DNA of 64,000 bases from CAYFLR01 sp964343805 (GTDB lineage: Bacteria; Bdellovibrionota_B; Oligoflexia; CAYFLR01), in contig CAYFLR010000025.1 in the NCBI GenBank assembly GCA_964343805.1, positions 1-64,000 of the forward strand, written 5' to 3'. Positions 26,489 to 35,853 of this stretch are shown piece after piece; position 1 is the stretch's first letter; each line of letters starts with the position of its first letter. Both the position numbers and the translations under genes were made by a program. The notes under the pieces are model-generated. The model was not told where the DNA came from, made no database searches, and saw nothing but the letters and a program-made list of their open reading frames with translations.

Positions 26489-26863
26489 CTAAATAACTTG
26501 TTTATATTGATTTTGATGAATACTGGTTATGTCTTCAGAGAATTTATGAAGGCAGCTACCCCACCAGTGAACCTTTCTCAGATTTATAGATGAGTATCCA
26601 CTTTCGTATAAATTAAAAAATTCGTTGAGATCATTACGAAATTGATTAAGTTCAGTGCACAGTTTTTTGAATTCTTCTTTCCGTCCTCCTATATCAGTGA
26701 GCTGCTTTATTTCCTGATCAATGTATCGATTGACCCCCTTTTGTAACTTCTTGATCTGTTCTAATTTTATTTCCCTTGCTGTTTTAGTTGTTAACATTTC
26801 TTGGAGTTCATGAATTTGATCATGAGCCTCTTGAAACAGGACCTGATTTTGTTTGTTACCCAT
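26489..26863 (-). CDS. small helical protein, first gene of sulfur operon
   Basis: 124 aa, start preceded by GGGAGGG and AGAGG. Nearly all-helical with heptad-like stretches (QEAHDQIHELQEMLTT, EIKQLTDIGGRKEEF) and a Trp-rich patch KVHWWGSCLHKF. It has several His and Glu residues, but not the spacing of hemerythrin. No family recognised. As the leading gene it may be a sensor, chaperone or subunit for the membrane complex. Confidence 0.6.
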   Translation of the reverse strand: MGNKQNQVLFQEAHDQIHELQEMLTTKTAREIKLEQIKKLQKGVNRYIDQEIKQLTDIGGRKEEFKKLCTELNQFRNDLNEFFNLYESGYSSINLRKVHWWGSCLHKFSEDITSIHQNQYKQVI

Positions 26864-26884
26864 ACCTCTACCCTCCCATATATT

Positions 26885-26903
26885 TAAGTATATTTATAAG
26901 TAT
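26885..26903 (-). promoter_or_regulatory. element resembling the PAS-LuxR-associated motif, upstream of sulfur operon
   Basis: On the minus strand this reads ATACTTATAAATATACTTA. The two motifs at 16384 and 17613 read ATACCTATAAAATACATA and ATACGTATAAATTACATA on the same strand. The shared core is ATACnTATAAA-(A/T)TAC(A/T)TA, with one extra base here. It lies 22 bases before the ATG of the first operon gene. A further TTAAGTATATT is at 26931-26941. AT-rich context makes chance similarity possible. Confidence 0.4.
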
Positions 26904-27068
26904 ATCAATATTAATTATTTAAATCTATAGTTAAGTATATTCTTAAATATAGTTTATCCTATATTTCATAATATAGAATAAGTCAAGTTAAAGAACTTAA
27001 GTTAAAGATGATTTGTTTACTTTCTTTTCATGAGAGCGGATGGGAGGATTTCCTATTTATATTTGAAT

Positions 27069-28796
27069 TTAAGGTTTAGAATTTTTGGTATCAGTATGAG
27101 GGCTCCAATCCTGAATAAATGAGTTCACACATGCCAACATATCTTTGCCAAATTGTTCCTTTTTTATTAACACAAATGATCCGTAGTTTAGTAGGGTTTG
27201 AAATTTATCCTTTAAGTTATCTGAGAGGCCACTATGATTGAAAAATTCAGAATGATGTCCTTTGTTTTTGATAAGGTAGGTGCATTGTTTATCCTGAACA
27301 TCAATATAAACTGAATACTTGCCACAGTTTTCTCCCTGGCATTTAGTTATCTCATAGGACCTCAGCTTGAAGCCAGCTAGGTTATCATTATTAATAGTTA
27401 AAAATTTACTATCTGGAGTATCGCCTTCTAAGAATAGACTCATCGTCATCAAATGGAGATAATTATGATTTTTTAAGGCACTCATGGCAACTTGGACCCT
27501 TTCAATTTGGTTGGAAACCAGGTGAGCTTTGGCTGGTGGAGCTATTCTTTTTTGCCGGTAGAGAACCTCATTTGCCTTATCATGGAGTGCTTTGAACTTA
27601 AGTGGTACTTTTTCTCCTAACTGGGTCATACGGTCTTTTAAAGCTTGTTTAGGGTCAAAAAAGTCCTTTGGATTAAACCTTTTCATAAGTTCAGGATAGG
27701 AAAGCTTAGTGGGATCCTCTCCGTTTGCCAATTTCTTGATACAGGAATCACAGGTGGTAATATCACTGGCCATTATCTGGCCACAATTTGCCGGGTCTGA
27801 AGAGCAATAGAAAAAACCTCTCTCACTTCCCTTTTCACCATTTTGGGAGGTGAGTTTATTAACTGATTCAATAACCGCCTCTTCTTCAAAGAGGGGATCG
27901 TTGTACTTAGTTGGATCTGGAGGAAATTCCTTTACATCGGGGTCATAGACATACGTATCCGGGTCAGATGCTCTAAGTACAGTGTGCTCTAATTCATGAA
28001 AAAGGCCATAGGGATCATATTTGGTATAATCTTCTTGTCCACCACTTTTGGTATAGAACTTGTTGGTATCTTTATTGACTTCACCCTTATCTGTCCTATA
28101 TACCTCTCCATCTTGGAGTTCTGGATGCAATTCAATAATATATTCATTTATCCACTTATACCCTGGTGTCCCACAGCCCTCACAAAATTGTTTAACCGAT
28201 GCAACTGATTGAGGTCCCGGTTGAAGAACTATTTTGTTGTCTCCAGCCATTAAATCTAGGAGTAATACTTGGCTTTTTTCGAGAGGTGCACGGTTCACCC
28301 AGGTGGTGACCTGCTCTTTCAGTTTTGCCTCCTCCGCAGCATCAAAACGGTAGGTTTTTTCCACATCCTCATCTTCGCTATCATATCCTTCCCATTCCAC
28401 CTCACGTTTTATAACTGTTCTATCCAGAATTCCTTGAGCAATTTGTTTTTTTACATCATCGATGGTTGCCAATTCCACTTGAGGTGTTGCAACTTTTTCC
28501 TGCTCTTCAATGGTTCCTTGGATAAGCTCAGCTCTGGGTTGGCTTGTTAACTCATAGAACTGAATATGAAATTGGAGAACTGTCACTAAATAGGCTGTTG
28601 GGGGTGAAGATTTACTCTTAGAAGTAGAGCTTTTATCTGGTTTATCTTGCTGTTTTTTCTGAGGGTTTGGTACCTTTTCCTTTTTTGAGAGTCCACAATT
28701 TTGATAACCACCCATTATTAGCAGAACGACTCCCAATGAAATTAAAAGAAGGTGATGCTTTAAAGTTAGCCACTTGATATCAATTAATATTTTCAT
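27069..28796 (-). CDS. lipoprotein with HELEH zinc-metallopeptidase-like motif
   Basis: 575 aa. N-terminal helix with lipobox GGYQNC (Cys34), then a Lys/Ser/Pro linker. Residues 264-275 read GLFHELEHTVLR, an HExxH zinc site (His267, Glu268, His271). An acidic FEEEAVIES at 303-311 could provide the third ligand, as in M91-type (NleD) peptidases. Six Cys residues occur around CEGCG, CSSDPANCG and CDSC. The C-terminal 150 residues are unrecognised. Probably a surface-exposed protease. Activity is an inference from the motif only. Confidence 0.65.
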   Translation of the reverse strand: MKILIDIKWLTLKHHLLLISLGVVLLIMGGYQNCGLSKKEKVPNPQKKQQDKPDKSSTSKSKSSPPTAYLVTVLQFHIQFYELTSQPRAELIQGTIEEQEKVATPQVELATIDDVKKQIAQGILDRTVIKREVEWEGYDSEDEDVEKTYRFDAAEEAKLKEQVTTWVNRAPLEKSQVLLLDLMAGDNKIVLQPGPQSVASVKQFCEGCGTPGYKWINEYIIELHPELQDGEVYRTDKGEVNKDTNKFYTKSGGQEDYTKYDPYGLFHELEHTVLRASDPDTYVYDPDVKEFPPDPTKYNDPLFEEEAVIESVNKLTSQNGEKGSERGFFYCSSDPANCGQIMASDITTCDSCIKKLANGEDPTKLSYPELMKRFNPKDFFDPKQALKDRMTQLGEKVPLKFKALHDKANEVLYRQKRIAPPAKAHLVSNQIERVQVAMSALKNHNYLHLMTMSLFLEGDTPDSKFLTINNDNLAGFKLRSYEITKCQGENCGKYSVYIDVQDKQCTYLIKNKGHHSEFFNHSGLSDNLKDKFQTLLNYGSFVLIKKEQFGKDMLACVNSFIQDWSPHTDTKNSKP

Positions 28797-28948
28797 AAAG
28801 CCCTTCTCTTTTGCCGGTTGTTACTTTCAGCTATAAAACTAATAATATTATCGGTTTAAATATGTATTACCTTTAGCTAGAAAGGGTTTTTATTAGAATT
28901 ACATAAGGTTGATCAGATCTTGTAGATACATAAATGGAGATGTTTAAA

Positions 28949-29047
28949 ATGGAAATGTTTAGACGAACTGCTTTAAAAAGGCATTGGATTCGTTATAGAA
29001 ATAAATTACTATCAACATCTACAAATCACACAAGATTGTTAGCTTAA
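28949..29047 (+). CDS. possible 32-aa basic peptide
   Basis: ATG preceded by GGAGA nine bases away. Reads MEMFRRTALKRHWIRYRNKL then LSTSTNHTRLLA, strongly basic. It ends 42 bases before the sensor kinase start, so it could be a leader or small regulator. The evidence is thin: no conserved partner and a modest ribosome site. Confidence 0.25.
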   Translation: MEMFRRTALKRHWIRYRNKLLSTSTNHTRLLA

Positions 29048-29089
29048 AGACACGATTAAGACTTAACGGTCCACCAAAGAGGTGATAAA

Positions 29090-32000
29090 TTGATACTTCA
29101 AATTATTAGCATTCTATTCACCCTCTTAATATCATCTACATTGCTACTTGGAAATCAGCAGGCCGAAGAGCCATGGATGGTGTCTGATGGAGAGCTTAAT
29201 TTGTCCAGGTGGGATTTTTCCCAGCAAGGTGCTGTGGCTTTAAAAGGGGATTGGCTATTTCAATGGGAAAACATCCCAAATCAGCCTCCCTCTGCTCATA
29301 AATGGCAGAAGATTAAAATACCTGGGCATTGGAAGCAATTAGAAAAAAGCGTAGATGGTTCCGCCTGGTATCTCATAAATATTCAACTACCAAAAAACAT
29401 CCAGAACAAAAATCTTGGACTGCTCCTACCCCCAATCACCAGTGCCTACACCCTTTATATCAACAACAAAAAGGTGTTTAACACAGGTGATGGTATCGAT
29501 AACTATAAGAATCATCAACCCAGTATGGGAAAAGTTCTACTCCCCTTACCCAAATTAGAACTAGAAGAGTTTATCAACCTTAAGATACATATTTGGACAT
29601 ATGGGCTTGCAGATCAACGAATCTGGGGCGTATCGGGAGGCTTCTCGGAAAATATTTATCTAGGTCCTATCCATCAACTTAAATGGAAATTAATACTTCA
29701 CCAAGGCATCCATTTTATTCTACTGGGTATCATAATTATGATGGGGATATATCACCTCATCCTTTGGCTTCAACGTCAACAAAGTCGAGAATACCTCTAT
29801 CTTTCTATGACCTGCTTCTTTGCCTTAATTCCATTTATGCGTGATTTCTTGGTGGAAACCGAATTTTTTACCCTCTATCCTCATATGGTTCCCTGGAGTA
29901 TTGCCCATTTCCTTTCAGTCAATCTTATCTACATTAGCTGGATTTATTTTTTATGCTCCCTCTTTCCTGACCAGTTTACCAAATCTTTTAAACTTGCCAG
30001 TATTCCTTTTTTCTATGGTATCGGCGAAGGTCTTATCTCAATTGTTTACTATCAAATAACTGATAAGTTTCTCTACCTTCCATTCACCAGTGTGATGCTA
30101 GTGGGAGCCACATTGATCACTATTTCCATAGTTTTTTATAAGCTGTTTTATACTTACACCCAGAAACAAGAAGGAGTCGTTTTACTGATAGTGGGAATAG
30201 CAGTGGGCGCTTTAGCCACTTTGCATGATGCCTTGGTATTGGAGCAAGTATTTGAAAATATCAAACTATCTGCATACGGTTTGGTTTTTCTATTATTCTG
30301 CCAAGCCTTTTTACTGGCACACCGTTTTTCAAAAGCATTTCAAGCTTCCGAACAATTAAATGAATCGCTATGCGAAATGAATCAACTGAAAGATGAATTT
30401 TTGGCAAATACATCTCATGAATTACGCACACCATTAAATGGAATAATTGGCCTTGCCGAATCCATGTTAAGCGACACTATCTCCACCCCGCCAGAAATAG
30501 CCAAACAAAACCTAAATATGATCGTGTTGAGCGGCCGAAGATTATCAGCTCTGGTTGATGATATTTTAGACATGGCCAAGATCCGCAAAAATGAACTCAC
30601 CATCACTCTCACCCAGGTTGATATTTTTAGCCATGTAGAAATGGCCAGTCTAGTTATCCGTCCCATTCTAAAAGATAAGCCAATAAAGTTAATCAATCAG
30701 GTGCATCAACAAACTCCGCCAATCATGAGTGACGAGAACCGTTTTCAGCAAATTCTAATTAACCTGCTAGGAAATGCGGCTAAATTTACAGAATCTGGAA
30801 CTATTGAAGTGACAACAAAATCTCTAACAGATGGAGTTGAAATAGCCATTAAAGATACTGGACCAGGCATTCCCGACGGTATGCTCGACACCATCTTTGA
30901 GCCTTTCAAACAAGTGGATGGCTCAGCTGCACGCCAATTTGGTGGGACTGGTTTAGGATTAAGCATTACCCAAGAACTTATTCATCTACAAAAAGGAACC
31001 CTTAGGGTGGATTCATCAGAGGGGCAGGGATCAACCTTCTTTGTCACTCTCCCTCTTTATGATGAAAAAGAAGTTACTTCACCAAAGAATGTAACAGAAC
31101 AATATAGCCGATTTTCTCAAAACATCGTTAATGTGCAACCTAAGGAATATATTTATCAAGATGACGTTGCTTCGACTATAGACTCACAAAAAGTATTACA
31201 GCAGTTTAATGGCACTAAGGAAAGTATTTTAATCGTGGATGATGATCCTATCAATGTACAAGTGCTAATCAATCATCTGAGTCCCCATAATTATGAAATT
31301 CGCTTTGCTTCAAATGGGGAAACTGCCTTAGATGAAATTAACAATGCGGTACCAGATTTAATTCTGTTAGATGTTATGATGCCCAAAATGACAGGATTTC
31401 ACGTATTAAAAGTACTGAGAGAAAAATACCCCGGGCATCAATTACCGGTGATCATGCTAACCGCTAAGACCCAAGTAAAAGATCTGGTTCACGGATTTAC
31501 AACTGGAGTAAACGATTATATCACCAAGCCCTTTGAAAAGTCAGAAGTGTTAGCTCGTGTTCACAGTAGCCTTAAAATACTTGAACAAGCTCGAACTGAA
31601 AACGAACTCCTAACAGCCCAAGCGGTACAAGATTCACTTATTCCCGATTTAAAACTAACTCATGACACTATGGAATTGGTTAGCTTTTACAAGCCCACCG
31701 GTAGAATTGGGGGTGATTGGTTTGACTACTTTGTGGAAAAGGATATTCTCCACGTGATCATTGGAGATGTTACTGGTCACGGGATTCCAGCAGCCTTACT
31801 AACGGCGGTTGCCAAAGGGGTATCGGACTGTGTACGGATCTCCTTTCCCGATATAGGTCCTGGTCAATTTTTAAACATTTTAAATCAAATTGTCAGTGAA
31901 ATTTCCAATAATTTGCTAAATATGACCATGTTCTATTTACAGATAAACTTAAAAACAGGAGAGTCAATCAATGCGAGTGCAGGTCATCACCCGGCTCTCA

Positions 32001-32353
32001 TATTAAATGACCATAATAAAAAGAAAAACTTTGTTCCCCGGATTCCTACTCAAATCAATAACCCCCTAGGTCTCTCTTCTACCACGGTATATGAAGAAAC
32101 ATCCTTTTCTATCCCACCAAAAACACTCATCACTTTATACACCGATGGGATCATAGAATGCACCAATCCGGAAATGCAAGAATTCGGACAACGAAGGTTT
32201 AATAGTATTCTAAATAATAGCTACAAAAATCCTGTTGCTGAAATATCCGAAGAGATCCAACAAAAAGCCGCCAGTTTCTATAAGCAGCAATATCCGGTTG
32301 ATGACATCAGTTTTATTTTACTCCGATGCAAAGATTTTCCAGTGACTCATTAA
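29090..32353 (+). CDS. 7TMR-DISM hybrid histidine kinase with REC and PP2C phosphatase output
   Basis: 1087 aa from a TTG start with GAGGTG upstream. Order: signal peptide; extracytoplasmic 7TMR-DISM sensor (about 30-190); seven membrane helices (about 205-415); histidine kinase with NTSHELRTPLNGIIG and HATPase boxes (NLLGNAAKF, DTGPGIPDG, GTGLGLSI); receiver (about 715-830: ILIVDDDP, LILLDVMMPKM, ITKPFEKS); SpoIIE-type phosphatase (about 850-1080: GRIGGDWFDYF, GDVTGHGIPAALL, TLYTDGIIE). So one chain senses an external signal, phosphorylates its own receiver and presumably switches a Ser/Thr phosphatase, whose normal targets are anti-anti-sigma proteins. No STAS or RsbW gene is in the window. 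Confidence 0.9.
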   Translation: MILQIISILFTLLISSTLLLGNQQAEEPWMVSDGELNLSRWDFSQQGAVALKGDWLFQWENIPNQPPSAHKWQKIKIPGHWKQLEKSVDGSAWYLINIQLPKNIQNKNLGLLLPPITSAYTLYINNKKVFNTGDGIDNYKNHQPSMGKVLLPLPKLELEEFINLKIHIWTYGLADQRIWGVSGGFSENIYLGPIHQLKWKLILHQGIHFILLGIIIMMGIYHLILWLQRQQSREYLYLSMTCFFALIPFMRDFLVETEFFTLYPHMVPWSIAHFLSVNLIYISWIYFLCSLFPDQFTKSFKLASIPFFYGIGEGLISIVYYQITDKFLYLPFTSVMLVGATLITISIVFYKLFYTYTQKQEGVVLLIVGIAVGALATLHDALVLEQVFENIKLSAYGLVFLLFCQAFLLAHRFSKAFQASEQLNESLCEMNQLKDEFLANTSHELRTPLNGIIGLAESMLSDTISTPPEIAKQNLNMIVLSGRRLSALVDDILDMAKIRKNELTITLTQVDIFSHVEMASLVIRPILKDKPIKLINQVHQQTPPIMSDENRFQQILINLLGNAAKFTESGTIEVTTKSLTDGVEIAIKDTGPGIPDGMLDTIFEPFKQVDGSAARQFGGTGLGLSITQELIHLQKGTLRVDSSEGQGSTFFVTLPLYDEKEVTSPKNVTEQYSRFSQNIVNVQPKEYIYQDDVASTIDSQKVLQQFNGTKESILIVDDDPINVQVLINHLSPHNYEIRFASNGETALDEINNAVPDLILLDVMMPKMTGFHVLKVLREKYPGHQLPVIMLTAKTQVKDLVHGFTTGVNDYITKPFEKSEVLARVHSSLKILEQARTENELLTAQAVQDSLIPDLKLTHDTMELVSFYKPTGRIGGDWFDYFVEKDILHVIIGDVTGHGIPAALLTAVAKGVSDCVRISFPDIGPGQFLNILNQIVSEISNNLLNMTMFYLQINLKTGESINASAGHHPALILNDHNKKKNFVPRIPTQINNPLGLSSTTVYEETSFSIPPKTLITLYTDGIIECTNPEMQEFGQRRFNSILNNSYKNPVAEISEEIQQKAASFYKQQYPVDDISFILLRCKDFPVTH

Positions 32354-32382
32354 TAATATAGGATGGTAAAGCTTTTAATTAT

Positions 32383-32394
32383 CTGTAATTACAG
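32383..32394. terminator. palindrome between convergent genes
   Basis: CTGTAATTACAG is a perfect 12-base palindrome in the 67-bp gap between the ends of the hybrid kinase (+) and the Cache/PAS gene (-). Too small and AT-rich to be a convincing terminator alone. Confidence 0.25.
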
Positions 32395-32420
32395 TGATCA
32401 GTGCTACACTGCCCACTTAT

Positions 32421-34022
32421 TTATATCTCGGTGTCCTGGTCCTGATAAAGCAATTTGGTAAAATATTGAACCTGGCGGTGGAGAATGTCTATTTCCTCCC
32501 GGTTCTCATCCAGCCTTCTGGTTAATTGGGCATTCAACTGGACCATATCTGACGTTTTGAGAGCCTTTTCAGACATTTTCCTCACCAGATCTCTTCGTCG
32601 AACTTCAGCAGTTTCTAAATCACCCTTTAGTTCTGCTAAATTGTTCCGCAATTCTTGGTTAAGAGAGGCCAGTTCACTGGTTCGTTCCTCTACCAGTTTT
32701 TCAAGTTGTAAGCGATAGGTTTCCAGTTCTTTTTCCCGACTCCTGAGCTGATTTTCAATATCTTTCTGTCTGGTGATGTCCTGAGCAATTCCACGAAGAG
32801 TAACTAGTTCTCCATTTCTATCTTTGATAGCCTCCCCTTTGATCCACAGCCATCCTTTGCCCCCCCCTTTTCTAACCGTCCTTAGTTCAAGTTCTCCAGG
32901 AAGACCATTTTCTTTCATCTGAGACAAGAAAGTTATTAATTGTTTCCAACTTTCTTGGGTAAACAGTTTTTGATGTTCATTATAAGACGGGGGTGGCAAT
33001 TTCGGATCCAAACCACTCATTTTGTAGAGCTCTGCAGACCACTGTACTTCATTAGTAGAAATTAAAATGCTCCAGTTGCCAATACTCGCTGTCCTTTGAG
33101 CTTCATTTAGATCATGAGCAAGGTCCGTAACCTTTTTAAATTGTAAGGAAATTCTTATGTAGGTATAGACCGTCAAGAGAATAAAGGCAATACATAGAAT
33201 GCTGAGAATAATTAGATGAGATGCTTCACTATCAATCCAAGATTTAAATAGATAAGACTTTGGGTACCCTACAACCAGAACCAAATCTCCGATCCCAATG
33301 GGACTCCATTGGACAGTTCTTTGAACAAAATCTGTTTTGGTGGCTGTGATATCAGCAATCCCTTCGCTATCAACCTCTTGTGCGAGCATCGCAGTAACCA
33401 AAGGACCGTCAGAAAGATCTCGACCTAAGAGTTCTGGCTTAAACGGTTCACGGATCCATAAATGGAAATCAGAAGCTCTAACGAGAGCCATGGAGGTTTT
33501 TGCAGGCAAATTCAACCCTCTCCAGAACTCTCTGATTTTGTCTACCCCTATACATGCAGCTAACCAACCTGAATCATCATTAAGAGCATAAGCAACAGGA
33601 GCCATTACTTGCTGTGAAGGCATATAAACAGTTGGACCAACGATAAATTGCTTTTTTATCTCACCATCCAATGATTTCACGAGATTGAATTGCCCGCAGT
33701 CAACTTTAAGCATGGTATTTATAATCGGGGAGTTTTTAGGGACTACAACTAATCCTGCCAAACAACTTTCGAATTCAGTTGGAGGACAATCACCAAAGGA
33801 GTTTAATGGTATTCTGTCAGGATACGAAGCCAAATCACCTAGCCTGGTTTTGTAGCCATCCAAAAATACTTGGTTAGTGATTCTATTATCCCGTAGAACC
33901 AGTTCTATCATCGTCCGAAAGGTAGCTATAGAATGGTTATAGCCGCCATAAACTTGCCAAATAATTAGCACCACAAAACATAATGAGATAAAAGCTAAAA
34001 TAGCACCCAATTGCTTATTCAC
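32421..34022 (-). CDS. Cache-type sensor with PAS and coiled coil, no kinase domain
   Basis: 533 aa. A membrane helix (7-27), a ~240-residue periplasmic region of double-Cache type (MAPVAYALNDDSGWLAACIG and similar), a second helix (about 267-290), then a PAS/PAC domain (about 310-415, GKGWLWIKGEAIKDRNGELV and GIAQDITRQKD). It ends in a ~115-residue coiled coil with regular heptads (LEKLVEERTSELASLNQELR). A histidine kinase or GGDEF would normally follow. Instead the protein stops, and the DNA after it holds no such domain. It may signal through the coiled coil to a partner, or be a truncated kinase. Confidence 0.75.
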   Translation of the reverse strand: MNKQLGAILAFISLCFVVLIIWQVYGGYNHSIATFRTMIELVLRDNRITNQVFLDGYKTRLGDLASYPDRIPLNSFGDCPPTEFESCLAGLVVVPKNSPIINTMLKVDCGQFNLVKSLDGEIKKQFIVGPTVYMPSQQVMAPVAYALNDDSGWLAACIGVDKIREFWRGLNLPAKTSMALVRASDFHLWIREPFKPELLGRDLSDGPLVTAMLAQEVDSEGIADITATKTDFVQRTVQWSPIGIGDLVLVVGYPKSYLFKSWIDSEASHLIILSILCIAFILLTVYTYIRISLQFKKVTDLAHDLNEAQRTASIGNWSILISTNEVQWSAELYKMSGLDPKLPPPSYNEHQKLFTQESWKQLITFLSQMKENGLPGELELRTVRKGGGKGWLWIKGEAIKDRNGELVTLRGIAQDITRQKDIENQLRSREKELETYRLQLEKLVEERTSELASLNQELRNNLAELKGDLETAEVRRRDLVRKMSEKALKTSDMVQLNAQLTRRLDENREEIDILHRQVQYFTKLLYQDQDTEI

Positions 34023-34297
34023 AGTCCGTAACTTCTCCTCTGTTGGAACTAACCTGGATCCTGAAACAGGGTTTTATGGAACCATATCAGCAAAGCAGCA
34101 TTATATCAAAGCAACAAATCTGAACAATTTCATTCAAATTCGAACACTAATGAACAGCACAAATTTATGATATAAATTTTCATAGGTAAATTCAACAACT
34201 TACAAAACGGAATTCATTTTGCATCTTTCACCTTTTGAACTGAACAATTCATATGTTCATGCAACATATCTTCCTTGAAGGAAGAGTTGGGAGTAAA

Positions 34298-35704
34298 ATG
34301 ATAATAAAACCTTTTAAAGACGATAGCCCCTATCTTTTAGAGCGCTTAGCACAACATACAGGAAAAACACCACCAAATGAGGTGCTTGTATTTACTGACA
34401 CCTCAGAGTTTATGGACATTCAAAGAGGTCATATCATTCGATTAAAAGATCAGGATTTCTATGTTCTAAGCGATATGCGGGAAATGAGATGTGGTTTATG
34501 TGATCCTAAATTCTGGGTTAAAAAATGCATTGATCTCAGTGATGGTTCCACAAAAATCCTTAAATTGACCTTCCAAGAAGAGTTTACTACTCGTGTTGGT
34601 CAATTGACCGTACAAAGATTTCGCAGTCCAGAAAAAGAAGCCAAAGTACTAGAGCGAGTCCGAGAAGACCCTCGGTTTATGCAAGGACAAGCGATGTATG
34701 ATGACAGTGCCAATATTGTTAGAGTTATAGACTTCATAAAAGGAAGAAGTTTATTTGAAATTCTTACAGATCTAGAAGTCCCTCATAAAGAGTATTATAC
34801 CGAAATCTTTCCACGTATATTGCAAAAGCTCATACTTAATTTTCAAGCCATTGATAAGCTTCACTGTCACAATCTCTGCCATGGAGACACACGAAATGAT
34901 CACATCCTCATCGAGGAAGGCACTGGCCAATTTAAATGGATTGACTTTGATTACCAACAAAACTTTGTTGATTTTGACATTTGGGGTTTAGGAAACATTA
35001 TTAATTTTTGCCTAGCGAAAGGTATCCCAACTATCCAAGAGTTGCAAAAAAGAAATCTCTGGAAGAAGCGTCAGGTAGAAAAGGTTCTCCCTCAAGACAT
35101 GGCTGCATTCTTTCCCTACCGGATCATGAATTTACAAAAAATCTACCCCTACATTTCCGATGAACTGGCCCATGTACTCGGGCATTTCAGCTCAGGAACT
35201 CAGGTATTTTACGAAAATGTATCTGAGTTAATTATGGACCTCAAAGTGGCCTATCAACAACTTATTAATCAAACATCTTTAGATATAAACGATAAATCCT
35301 TATCTATTGGCTGGCAAGATAACCAAAAAAGCAAACGCATTTTAGTGGTTGATGACGACCCTGACTTACTTTTTATAATTGAAAAAATTCTAGAAAGTGA
35401 GCTTAAAGATCTAGAGATTACCACCGCTCGATCTGCCAATACAGCTCTAAAAATGCTTAGAAGACAAAACTACGATCTGGTGATATCTGATGTGATGATG
35501 CCTGACATCGGAGGACTTGAGCTTTGTCAGATCATTAAAGATATCAAACAGGAAATCAACATAATAATGATGTCAGCTCATGGTTCCATGATCACAGCTC
35601 AACGATCGGTGCAAAGAGGGGCCAATGATTTTATTGTAAAACCGATTAGCACTGAAGAGTTAACCCATAAGGTGAGCAATTTGATAAAACCAGGGGAAGC
35701 CTAA
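34298..35704 (+). CDS. protein-kinase-fold domain fused to response-regulator receiver
   Basis: 468 aa from ATG 34298, preferred because GGGAG lies five bases upstream; an in-frame ATG at 34253 has no ribosome site. About 60-300 has kinase-fold marks: KILKLTFQEE (ATP-site Lys), LCHGDTRNDHILIE (catalytic HGD...N) and KWIDFDYQ (metal-binding DFD). This catalytic loop is closer to RIO/aminoglycoside-kinase types than to Hanks kinases. About 330-465 is a receiver (ILVVDDDPDLL, LVISDVMMPDIGG, DFIVKPIS). Kinase followed by receiver in one chain suggests phospho-Asp control of a Ser/Thr-type kinase. It is divergent from the Cache/PAS gene, possibly functionally linked. Confidence 0.75.
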   Translation: MIIKPFKDDSPYLLERLAQHTGKTPPNEVLVFTDTSEFMDIQRGHIIRLKDQDFYVLSDMREMRCGLCDPKFWVKKCIDLSDGSTKILKLTFQEEFTTRVGQLTVQRFRSPEKEAKVLERVREDPRFMQGQAMYDDSANIVRVIDFIKGRSLFEILTDLEVPHKEYYTEIFPRILQKLILNFQAIDKLHCHNLCHGDTRNDHILIEEGTGQFKWIDFDYQQNFVDFDIWGLGNIINFCLAKGIPTIQELQKRNLWKKRQVEKVLPQDMAAFFPYRIMNLQKIYPYISDELAHVLGHFSSGTQVFYENVSELIMDLKVAYQQLINQTSLDINDKSLSIGWQDNQKSKRILVVDDDPDLLFIIEKILESELKDLEITTARSANTALKMLRRQNYDLVISDVMMPDIGGLELCQIIKDIKQEINIIMMSAHGSMITAQRSVQRGANDFIVKPISTEELTHKVSNLIKPGEA

Positions 35705-35853
35705 ATCTAAAAAAGTTTACACTTCACATATTAACCACCTACAAATGAATAATGACTATGATCTTCCAGTTCATTGGAAAGCTATATACATTCGCTTCTG
35801 ATTATAATAAAAACAAATAGAAACTCTGAACTATTTATCATTTAGGATCTGTA

